Assembly (NCBI GenBank): GCA_029202485.1 | Contig: CP119313.1 | Span: forward strand, 4,526,001 to 4,590,000 | Direction: 5' to 3' | DNA: 64,000 bases | From: Candidatus Pedobacter colombiensis | GTDB lineage: Bacteria; Bacteroidota; Bacteroidia; Sphingobacteriales; Sphingobacteriaceae | Part shown: piece by piece, positions 35,828 to 43,390 of the stretch | How the letters are laid out: every line of letters starts with the position of its first letter | How positions within the stretch are numbered: the first letter of the stretch is position 1 | Notes under the pieces: generated by a model | Told to the model about the DNA's origin: nothing | What the model saw: only the letters and a program-made list of their open reading frames with translations | Database searches by the model: none | Position numbers and translations under genes: made by a program

Positions 35828-38800
35828 TTATTGCGCTTCACGTTGCACGTATTCCATTGCTTTAATGATGTTCAGGTTATGGTCGAGCACTTTTACCAGC
35901 CTGCCGAAATTGTCATATACATAGTGGGTATAGTTGTTATTGTTGTCGCTCTGGCTGGCTATGCCCACAAGAGGCTTGTATACCGTATTGGAAAAGTCCC
36001 CATCCTCGGGAGAAAGCTTCAGCTCATCAATCAGGCAGCTGCCATCTTTACTGATGGTGATGGCGGTGGCACCGGTGATCAGATACTGGTACAGCTTCCA
36101 GTCGTTGGTTGTCTGCAAGGTGCTGTAGGATGGCGAAGGCCCGCCTGTAATGCTTACGTTCGGATTCCCGTTTTTAGCCCAGAAAGTGAGCCTGTAGGTG
36201 ATGGCCGGTGTAAGCGGCCTTGCTGTTACCAGCCCGATATGGCAGGTTCCGCCAAGGGCAATGCTGCCTGTTCCTGCAAACGCTTCGGCTCCCCTGAGGC
36301 TGGTGAAACAATTCCCGGTCAGTGTCCAGTTGCTTGATAAATGCAGTGTTGGCTCTGAAGGAGTGCCAGCGATCTCGTATTCCTCAAAGCTGCAATAAGC
36401 AATATCATTTTGAACAGCCTTGCTACAGGTGGCAACAACCTGTCCGACAACCGGATTAAGGATCATCGATTGCTTGCTGTTGCGATTGTCTACCTCTATA
36501 GGTGCGCCTGAAGGGGCATATACACCGACTTCGCTTTGCAGCTTGTAATTGGATGAATAGGTAAAATTCCCTGATCCGTTTATGACAGAGAGCACATGGC
36601 TGCCCTCGGTATAGGGGTTCATATTTTTTAAGGCATAGGCACGTTTGGGAAAAACACCGGCATCAAGCACTTTGAAGTGGCTCAGCTCTCCGCCTGTTAC
36701 CAGCCCGTTTTTGAGTGTGATGCTTTCGATCACGGGGGTATAGATATGGCGGGAGAGCATATACCTGATGGCCTGCGATTGTTCATCGGTTACTGTTGTC
36801 ACCACATAATCACCGGGGTATTTATACTTTGTTTTATAGACATTGCCACCGGTGCTGGTGATCTTGCTTTCCACCAGCAAGGAAGTATTATAGCTGAAAA
36901 CGGTTGACTCATCTTTACCTCTCAGAGTTGAACCTATCTCATACACTTTGCTGGTGATGCTTGAAACCGGCATCCAGGAAGAAAAGATCTGGTAGGTATT
37001 GTAGCCGTAAGAATTGTTTTGCAGTGTATCAATTGTTTGAAGGAATGGCATGGTACCGATCAACGTACTTTTGTTAACAGGTGTTGCATAGTCGTATTGC
37101 GTATAGGCAACACTGTCACCGTCTTGATTAAAGACGGTAACTCTCCTTAATAATGCGTTCAGGTGATCTTTGATCAGGAATAAACCTGTCGCTGAGTTAT
37201 AGTCGTTGTGAAAATCATAGAGGTAAACGGTCGATCCTATTTTGCTTGCAGCAATATTTACACCTGCATGTTCTATTACTTCTACTCTGGTGTAGTATAT
37301 AGGGCTGCCGGAAAGAAATGGTGTTTTATTGAGAGGGTCTGCTTTACGAAGCAGGCAGGGGCATATCTTGCCTAAATTAAGCCGCATTGTAAATTTTATA
37401 GAGGATGAGAATTTAATGTCGTTAAGCTTCCCGCTTGAGCTGGGATAACTTCCGTCTGTCAGGTATTTATATGAAGTATATTTGATGTTGCCCAATCCAT
37501 CGTCTGCTGCAATCATTTTAACTCTTAGGCCTGGCCCCGTTTCGTCCAAGCCGGTGTAAACATCCCTGTATACATTATTCTCAAATGTAAAAGCAACCGA
37601 GGCACCATCAGGGTAACCAATTCCGGTTAATACTGCCGCCTGGGTATAGGTCGGGTTGATGTTTCTAAGGGCGCCTTGTGTGATATATGTATATGCTCCG
37701 TTTTGTTGTTCCGGCATCAGACTAGTTACCGCCCCCCCATACAGGTCATAACCTGCGTCATTGTTTTCATTATTGTAATATCCCCATAAATCCTGTTTTG
37801 TTGTCCCAACCGGTGGGAATGCAATATTATTGTAACTGAAAGTAACCGGTAAAAGCTGCTTTCCATTTTTATCCTGTTCCGTAACCGTCTTTAACCTCAA
37901 CCGCCCGTTGGTAGGAACTGCTCCGCCATAGGTTGGGGTATAGTCATGTTCCAGGATATACTTCTTGACTTCATGATCAGCTTTATCGTATTGAGCGATC
38001 TGCATTAACCGGAAGTCACCTGTGATGTCTGTTCTCGAAGTTGCCGCGTAAGTGAACTCCAATCTCCCTTGATCGTAGATAATGGTTTGTAAGCGGGGCG
38101 TGATGATGTGAAGGAAGATCGAGGTCCTTTGAATTGAACTGGCTCCTTGCCCTGCGGTAGCCATTGCATCACAGGGATCTCCGGACCTTTGATCACCCAT
38201 GATTCTGTCAAGTTTGGTATCCCGGTTCCCTGCAAATGTGGTATAGGTAAGGGTGTTGTTGTATTGAAATGTAATGACTGAATTGTCGGTAAGCACAATT
38301 TTGGTCAGGTGGTAGCTGGTAGTTTTAGCATCAGATAATATTGTCCCGAATTTATCTTTAATGGTCACTTGCTCGATGTCTGCAAAAAAGTACTGGATGC
38401 CATCTTCATCTGTGATCTTGTAGCAATCTGCATATCCACCGAATGCCCCGTTTTCGATCAGGATATTCTGAAACGGAACGGTGTAGGCTTTGTTATCTGT
38501 AGGGTTCACGAAAAATTTGCCGCCCCTGTTTCCGAAGGAATACATGGTTAAGTCGGGCTCACCATCGATCTGCCCGGTGAAGATCTTCCCCAATACAGCT
38601 TGTATGCTGGGGATGGTTAGCGTTTGGTTTGCCATTGGCAAAGGATTGCTGGCGCCATAGGTTCCGTAGCCGCTTCCAGCGGCACCAAGGTTGTAATCAG
38701 GGATTCCTTTAACGGCTCTTGAAACAACACCACCGGCATTGAGCGTCCATCCCAGGCCGATGCGGGAAGCACTTTCATCTACTTTAATACCGGAGGCATT

Positions 38801-39046
38801 GTAATTGATGCTGACCGGGAGTGTATACCCGTTTTGGGTGATGTTAAAAAAAGGAATGCTGATCCCCGGTATTCCGGTAGATTCGTTCACCTTGTAAATG
38901 GTGCTGCGGGTAGCGGAATACGTGTCGGGATTTCCCTCATTAAAGGTGTTCACATTGTTTGGCTGGTACTGCGACAGCTGTGCACAGGCACAAGCGGCAA
39001 TGAGCATAAGTGGTACACTGGTGAGTGTTCGTTTGATTGACTTCAT
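35828..39046 (-). CDS. RHS-like YD-repeat secreted protein, partner of the RHS toxin
   Basis: 1,072 residues. The N-terminal signal (LMLIAACACAQ) could be cut by signal peptidase I, or the IAAC could serve as a lipobox. Begins with a segment typical of Bacteroidota RHS partners (GIPGISIPFFNI, INYNASGIKVDESASRIGLGW), followed by YD-like beta repeats and a carbohydrate-binding-like stretch, and ends in a YD-type repeat (YVYDNFGRLVKVLDHN) without DPSG closure or toxin tip. It stops 40 bp before the next gene's chosen ATG and starts 16 bp after the outer-membrane gene, so it belongs to the same operon. It may form part of the shell or delivery structure; inferred. Confidence 0.82.
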   Translation of the reverse strand: MKSIKRTLTSVPLMLIAACACAQLSQYQPNNVNTFNEGNPDTYSATRSTIYKVNESTGIPGISIPFFNITQNGYTLPVSINYNASGIKVDESASRIGLGWTLNAGGVVSRAVKGIPDYNLGAAGSGYGTYGASNPLPMANQTLTIPSIQAVLGKIFTGQIDGEPDLTMYSFGNRGGKFFVNPTDNKAYTVPFQNILIENGAFGGYADCYKITDEDGIQYFFADIEQVTIKDKFGTILSDAKTTSYHLTKIVLTDNSVITFQYNNTLTYTTFAGNRDTKLDRIMGDQRSGDPCDAMATAGQGASSIQRTSIFLHIITPRLQTIIYDQGRLEFTYAATSRTDITGDFRLMQIAQYDKADHEVKKYILEHDYTPTYGGAVPTNGRLRLKTVTEQDKNGKQLLPVTFSYNNIAFPPVGTTKQDLWGYYNNENNDAGYDLYGGAVTSLMPEQQNGAYTYITQGALRNINPTYTQAAVLTGIGYPDGASVAFTFENNVYRDVYTGLDETGPGLRVKMIAADDGLGNIKYTSYKYLTDGSYPSSSGKLNDIKFSSSIKFTMRLNLGKICPCLLRKADPLNKTPFLSGSPIYYTRVEVIEHAGVNIAASKIGSTVYLYDFHNDYNSATGLFLIKDHLNALLRRVTVFNQDGDSVAYTQYDYATPVNKSTLIGTMPFLQTIDTLQNNSYGYNTYQIFSSWMPVSSITSKVYEIGSTLRGKDESTVFSYNTSLLVESKITSTGGNVYKTKYKYPGDYVVTTVTDEQSQAIRYMLSRHIYTPVIESITLKNGLVTGGELSHFKVLDAGVFPKRAYALKNMNPYTEGSHVLSVINGSGNFTYSSNYKLQSEVGVYAPSGAPIEVDNRNSKQSMILNPVVGQVVATCSKAVQNDIAYCSFEEYEIAGTPSEPTLHLSSNWTLTGNCFTSLRGAEAFAGTGSIALGGTCHIGLVTARPLTPAITYRLTFWAKNGNPNVSITGGPSPSYSTLQTTNDWKLYQYLITGATAITISKDGSCLIDELKLSPEDGDFSNTVYKPLVGIASQSDNNNNYTHYVYDNFGRLVKVLDHNLNIIKAMEYVQREAQ

Positions 39047-39062
39047 AGATGTTGTATTTAAT

Positions 39063-40331
39063 TTATATTCCTATTCTGAAGACTAAAGGCGACTCGCTTT
39101 TATCGCCAAGAAAGTGCAGGACGTTATAGCCTAAGTAGAGCTTACCCTTACCCGCCTGAAGGCCAATGATGAGCCTGTTTGATGTGGGTCTTCTGTATGA
39201 TTCATTTACGGTGCGCTGCAATTTGTACTCATAGCTGCCGAATACTCCGATCATGTTGAACAGCTGATATTCAAACCCCAGCCGTGTTCCAAAGCCTTGG
39301 TTGGAAAACCGGATGTCCTGTATGCCGTTGCCCAAACCAAGTGTATAGCTGATCCCGGCAAAGGGGGTGCTTTTAGGTGTCCACAAAAATTTGAGGATGA
39401 TGGCCGTTTCCATTCGTGCAGGCTGAAACTTGTCGGCAGCAGCGAACTGAAAGTTGGGAGAAAGCTTGATCCGCTCCAAAAGAGGCTTGCCTTTGTGGGG
39501 ATTAAGCATCAGGCTTGTTGTATCCAGCAGATCATTGGTCGTTCTGCTTTTGTTACGGAGGTTGGTAAATTGTTGCATATACCCCTGGATCATGCTCATG
39601 CCTGAAGCTGATCCGCCCCCTGCTGCCGGGCTTGCTGAAGGGATCTGTTTATAAACATCGTTCTTAAACTGGAAAGGTTTATCGATGAGTTTTTTGTTTC
39701 CTTCGGCCATCATCCTGCTGTATTTAAGGTTGTCAGCTTTCACGCTGCTGAGCAGCTTGTTTAACCGTTTCAGGTCTGTTTGCTCATTGAGCATGTTCTT
39801 TAATCCGAATTGTTTGCGGCAGCTGTAAAGAGTTTCTTTACGGAGTTGTTGCAGGGCTTTCTGTTGGGGAGCAGTATAATTTCCGGTAGCACTGGTTAGA
39901 TCCAGCGAGGCCAATCTTAAGCTGTTATGGCTGCTGTCAATTGATGCCTTTTCTGCTTTAAGCACAGTAATCCGGCTATTTTCATCAGCAATTTTTGTGC
40001 GCAGGCGTTCTTCTTTGGATGGATTTGAGGGGATCTTTTTTACTTCAACAGCCTCTTTGCGGGGCGTTGTGGCAGTGAGCTGATGGCGGGGAACGTGTAA
40101 TTTCTTTTGACATTTGAGCAAAGAAGCGGACAATGTTTTGTTGCTGGCTGAAGACTTCGCATTGTACTTTTGCAGGGCTTTTCGGGTTTGTTTCAGCTCT
40201 GCATATTGGACTTTCAGCTGTTTAACCTGTTCCTTATCAGCTGCCCCAGCGCCAGACAGCACCAGCAAACAGGCCACCATCAGGCATGTTCTGACCAGGT
40301 AAAGAGCGTACTTTTGTTGAGGGCGTTTCAT
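39063..40331 (-). CDS. Coiled-coil and outer-membrane beta-barrel-like protein, first gene of the RHS operon
   Basis: 422 residues from ATG 40331, which starts a signal peptide (CLMVACLLVLSGAGA). A 30-codon upstream extension is Cys-rich and unlikely to be translated. Residues about 31-230 are Lys/Gln/Leu-rich and coiled-coil-like, then a Gly/Ser linker (SPAAGGGSASG). The last 130 or so residues alternate like outer-membrane beta-strands (FAGISYTLGLGNG, GTRLGFEYQLF, IGVFGSYEYKL, LIIGLQAGKGKLYLGYNVL). It heads an operon of four with 16- to 40-bp gaps. Superficially like PorP/SprF-type barrels that accompany type IX adhesins, but the long periplasmic coiled coil is unlike them. A role in export or anchoring of the RHS proteins is inferred. 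Confidence 0.78.
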   Translation of the reverse strand: MKRPQQKYALYLVRTCLMVACLLVLSGAGAADKEQVKQLKVQYAELKQTRKALQKYNAKSSASNKTLSASLLKCQKKLHVPRHQLTATTPRKEAVEVKKIPSNPSKEERLRTKIADENSRITVLKAEKASIDSSHNSLRLASLDLTSATGNYTAPQQKALQQLRKETLYSCRKQFGLKNMLNEQTDLKRLNKLLSSVKADNLKYSRMMAEGNKKLIDKPFQFKNDVYKQIPSASPAAGGGSASGMSMIQGYMQQFTNLRNKSRTTNDLLDTTSLMLNPHKGKPLLERIKLSPNFQFAAADKFQPARMETAIILKFLWTPKSTPFAGISYTLGLGNGIQDIRFSNQGFGTRLGFEYQLFNMIGVFGSYEYKLQRTVNESYRRPTSNRLIIGLQAGKGKLYLGYNVLHFLGDKSESPLVFRIGI

Positions 40332-40407
40332 TTTGTATGTAAATGAATTACAAACTGATAATCCATTTAAAGGGGGGCAACAATAGGTGTTTAATTGAAA
40401 CCCTGTC

Positions 40408-40503
40408 AAGAGTGAAAACACTCTTTTTATTTCCTAATAATCATAAATACATGATTATCAAATATTTATTTTCAATAAATCCCTTAATAAGGTGTATTTA
40501 TTA
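40408..40503. promoter_or_regulatory. Palindromes in the RHS/XRE divergent promoter region
   Basis: Three inverted repeats lie between the RHS operon and the XRE gene: AAGAGTG/CACTCTT followed by a T run (40408-40428), a perfect 8-bp ATAATCAT/ATGATTAT with 6-bp spacer (40437-40458), and an imperfect CCCTTAATAA/TTTATTAAAGGG (40481 to about 40507). The second is the best operator candidate for the XRE protein. Confidence 0.5.
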
Positions 40504-40545
40504 AAGGGTAACTTTATCAGGGACGCTTTACGTGATTTGTGTAGG

Positions 40546-40842
40546 ATGGTAAAGAAAAAAGTAACTCCTGTTAAAACCAGTCGGCCTGCTAAAAAGGTTG
40601 CGGGTGCGAAGAAAGCTAAAAAGAAAAGCAAGGAAATTGTGCAGCTGGGAAAGCGAATAAAATTTCTGAGGAATAAAAAAGGATACAGTAATTATGAATA
40701 CTTTGCCTATGAGCATGAGATCTCCCGAAGCCAGTTCGGCAGGTATGAGAATGGGGAAGATATGCGTTTTTCCAGCCTGATAAGAGTGATTAAAGCTTTA
40801 GATATGACGCTGGAAGAGTTTTTTAGTAAGGGATTTGATTAA
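40546..40842 (+). CDS. XRE-family HTH regulator divergent from the RHS operon
   Basis: 98 residues from ATG 40546; an 18-codon extension to 40492 is possible but would run through a palindrome. A Lys/Ala-rich N-terminal tail of about 30 residues (KKVAGAKKAKKKSK) precedes an HTH_3 domain (LGKRIKFLRNKKGYSNYEYFA, ISRSQFGRYENGEDMRFSSL, ALDMTLEEFF). The basic tail is unusual and may add non-specific DNA binding. Placement suggests control of the RHS operon and of itself. Confidence 0.87.
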   Translation: MVKKKVTPVKTSRPAKKVAGAKKAKKKSKEIVQLGKRIKFLRNKKGYSNYEYFAYEHEISRSQFGRYENGEDMRFSSLIRVIKALDMTLEEFFSKGFD

Positions 40843-41291
40843 TTATGATACCCATTAGTCAGATTTATGTAGAATCTTTTTTTTGATCCTGGGTCTATTT
40901 TATGGGGTATTAATAGCCCCCTAAAGTCAGAACAAAGTCTAGGTTAGTTAGTGTGAGAAGCCCAACACTATTTATTGAACGTTGTCTTTATTGTCAGTCC
41001 AGCCATTACAAGTAACAGATTAATTGGAAGTGAAACACCTGAGTGTATTAACAAATGCTTCAACATTTTTAAGGAAGCCTGGCATAAATTTGTCTTAAAT
41101 TGAGTAAGGTCTAGCTGCTTTTTGTTATTCATTTCCTTAAAATAACCACTGCATCATAAACAGATTTATGTTGATTATCTGTAAAAATTTCAATCTAAAA
41201 ACGGTTGTGGATTGGGTGCAACAGAGTATTTTTTTGCAATCGAAACGATCAAAAAGGACAACAAAGGTACTACGGCCGTCCTCGCATACTG
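40843..41291. other. Intergenic DNA without recognised features
   Basis: About 450 bp after the XRE gene with stops in all frames at short intervals. No RNA gene, hairpin terminator or repeat could be supported. Confidence 0.5.
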
Positions 41292-42079
41292 CCGCCAAAA
41301 GACTACGGCATAAACACAGCCCCACCCGCAAATCCTTCATTTATTCCGTTTCCTTTTGGCTTTCCCAACCGGCCGTAGTACGCCAGGGCTTTCTTTTTTT
41401 CGTTTTTTCTTTTGAAAAAAGTACTTTTTTGAGGGCTTGTCAGGATGGAAATGGATAACAAAAAATAGGTTAATAATTCAATTTCAATCTTTATGAACAT
41501 CATCGAGGGACCGACAGGAAAAAAGCAAGGTTTCCTATTTCATGAGAAACCGGCAAGATGTCCCGAAGTATCACTTCGGAGGATAAAAATACCAGCCTCG
41601 AAACTCGGCTGGTGGTTATTGGTAGGCGAATTCGAATGTAGCTTCATTCTTTACCAGATATAGAAAAAGGGAAGTGTAAAAAGTTGACCTGTGTCAAGTA
41701 TATTCGGTTTTGGAGTTTTACCCATTTAAAGAAGAAGAGTTGGAACTATGACCAAATAGAAAATTCTTTTCTGAGTATTAAGCACTGCTAATCCATCGTA
41801 GAAATAGCAAACACCTTTATCATATTATCCCTAGTTTTAGCCGCCCCATGAGTTTCGAGTGGGGCATTAAACCCGAAATGTATCACTTCGGAACATCTTG
41901 CCGGGTTTACGTACCAACAGGAACCCAAACCTAATCGTAGTGTATCACAAAAATCTTTTCAAAAGAAAAAAGGAAAAAAGAAAGCCTTAAGAACAGCGAT
42001 GCTGGGCCGGGCCAAAAGGAAACGGAATAAATGAAGGATTTGCGGGTGGGGCTGTGTTTATGCCGTAGTCTTTTGGCGG
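41292..42079. repeat. Long imperfect palindrome, relic of a conjugative or integrative element
   Basis: A 69-bp perfect inverted repeat pairs 41292-41360 with 42011-42079. Further in, GGCTTTCTTTTTT-like sequence (41388-41418) pairs imperfectly with 41957-41986, and a CGGCAAGATGT-containing stretch (41547-41568) pairs with 41885-41908. Small hairpins with CGAAGT/ACTTCG stems (41563-41579) and GCCCCA/TGGGGC stems (about 41843-41865) sit inside. No frame of useful length is present. The outer sequence, with its TTTTCTTTTGAAAA tail, recalls non-coding stretches of Bacteroidetes conjugative transposons; this comes from memory and was not searched. Confidence 0.75.
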
Positions 42080-42144
42080 AAGGTGCGTTGGGTAGACACC
42101 GCTAGTTTCGCTATGTTTTTTTCTGTTTTCAAAAATGAAAACAT

Positions 42145-42642
42145 TTATGGCCTATTGCCTCTTTTTTGCTTAGAAGCTATCTTTTTCTTTGGAAGCTCTT
42201 TTCTGATTTCCTTAACATCTTTAAGATCTTGCTTTCGTCCTGATGCTATTTTGTTTTGTAACAAATCCTGCAACCCGATAAAAGAAACTTCAAGATCGTG
42301 TTCGATAATTATTTTCTGCCTATTTAAGATAGCATCGCTAAACTCTATCCCATCAATATTATTGAGAATATCAATACGTAAAGGTGGGTAGCCAATTTGC
42401 GTTATATACCCTGGTTGAAGAAAATCCCTTTTTTCAAATCCAAGAGATCCTAAACCAAATGCATTAATTACATCTATAAGTTTCTCTGCATTTACTTCAG
42501 ATATATTTATCCAAATATCCAAATCTCCGGTAAAGCGGGGTTTACCATGTAATGCCATAGCATATCCACCAACAACCATGTACTCAACACCAAATTTGTT
42601 AAGTAGCTTCACAAAGTCTTCAAAATCCTGTTCCAGTATCAT
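42145..42642 (-). CDS. Nucleotidyltransferase of the AbiEii/DUF6036 type
   Basis: 165 residues. An N-terminal nucleotidyltransferase core shows VEYMVVGGYAMALHG followed by RFTGDLDIWI, the GG and DxD metal-binding pattern, with a further Asp in LRIDIL. Single-domain enzymes of this kind occur as toxins or as components of NTase-type toxin-antitoxin and abortive-infection modules. A Lys-rich tail (KELPKKKIASKQKRG) ends it. The start codon overlaps the stop of the upstream gene by 4 bp, so the two are translationally coupled. No integration gene is coded between it and the recombinase except the partner. Confidence 0.83.
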   Translation of the reverse strand: MILEQDFEDFVKLLNKFGVEYMVVGGYAMALHGKPRFTGDLDIWINISEVNAEKLIDVINAFGLGSLGFEKRDFLQPGYITQIGYPPLRIDILNNIDGIEFSDAILNRQKIIIEHDLEVSFIGLQDLLQNKIASGRKQDLKDVKEIRKELPKKKIASKQKRGNRP

Positions 42643-43058
42643 TGTTTTGGTCTTATTTTCTTCACAATAGTTTTATCCATGCGTTCACCTTTCTTAAGCA
42701 TCTGCCGAACTAAGAAAGAAACCGCTCCTACTCTTTCACTTGCTGGTCTGGATAACCAGTAATTCAAATCCCGTTCACTATCATTCGCCTCTTTCATTCG
42801 TACCTTTCGGATTAACGGAGCAATTTTTCGGTTAACAACAGAACTTTCCTTTGGCTTTGAAATGATTTCTTTCCTTTCTACACGAACATCATTGTTTTCA
42901 TAAGCTGTTTTGTCTTTGCTTAAGTAGTTGGAAAGTGTATTGTAATTATACTGGGGGTAGCTCAAACAAAAGTTTTTCAGGTTCGAGAATACCTCGATCT
43001 CATGTTGCTTCCTCCAATAAATGACCACTACTCTTCTTGCTTTTTTTTCTGTTGGCAT
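42639..43058 (-). CDS. Partner of the nucleotidyltransferase, candidate antitoxin
   Basis: 139 residues from ATG 43058 (MPTEKKARRVVV); the open frame extends 30 codons further, but that part overlaps the promoter palindromes and is hydrophobic. The C-terminal part (SERDLNYWLSRPASERVGAV) is the recurrent YWLSRPxxER signature of short proteins that precede nucleotidyltransferase genes. The N-terminal half may bind DNA. A TATATTTG -7 box ends 5 bp before the ATG, suggesting a leaderless transcript. Antitoxin role inferred from gene order and overlap. Confidence 0.78.
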   Translation of the reverse strand: MPTEKKARRVVVIYWRKQHEIEVFSNLKNFCLSYPQYNYNTLSNYLSKDKTAYENNDVRVERKEIISKPKESSVVNRKIAPLIRKVRMKEANDSERDLNYWLSRPASERVGAVSFLVRQMLKKGERMDKTIVKKIRPKQ

Positions 43059-43063
43059 AAATT

Positions 43064-43112
43064 CAAATATAACAATTATTAATACAATATTTGTTATATT
43101 CGTAATACGAAT
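43064..43112 (-). promoter_or_regulatory. Promoter with two interleaved palindromes, candidate autoregulatory operator
   Basis: TATATTTG (43071-43064 on the minus strand) fits the -7 consensus. Around it are a perfect 10-bp inverted repeat AATATAACAA/TTGTTATATT (43066-43075 and 43091-43100) and a 7-bp palindrome ATTCGTA-A-TACGAAT (43098-43112). Such sites directly upstream of a two-gene toxin-antitoxin operon usually bind the antitoxin. Confidence 0.55.
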
Positions 43113-43231
43113 CTGCAACAAAAATATAAAGAGATTGTAAAAGGGCATTACCTGTTCGATTTTGAAACAGGTCCATACAAATCGTATTCCACATCTTAGA
43201 TTTGAAAACGGTAACGGTTATCAAGTGAGAT

Positions 43232-43390
43232 ATGGAAAATGTGGAGAAGGAAAAAATGCCCATGAGTGGGCAGGAAGAAGAACGTGAACGCTCAACCAGA
43301 TTTGGAAAGAATGAACTTCAGTTATTGAATTTGATAGCTGAGATTATTGTAGAAATTGTAATGAAAGACGATGATGGCAATGACAAATAA
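43232..43390 (+). CDS. Small acidic/charged protein upstream of the recombinase
   Basis: 52 residues (starts MENVEKEKMPMSGQEEERER, ends VMKDDDGNDK), with an amphipathic Leu/Ile-rich segment in the middle (NELQLLNLIAEIIVEIVM). Its stop codon lies 20 bp inside the recombinase frame, which suggests translational coupling. It may be a recombination directionality or accessory factor; this is only inferred from position. Confidence 0.55.
   Translation: MENVEKEKMPMSGQEEERERSTRFGKNELQLLNLIAEIIVEIVMKDDDGNDK

Noticed and set aside
42083..42391. Plus-strand frame opposite the nucleotidyltransferase
   Set aside because: Antisense shadow of a gene with clear active-site motifs, and partly within the palindrome arm.
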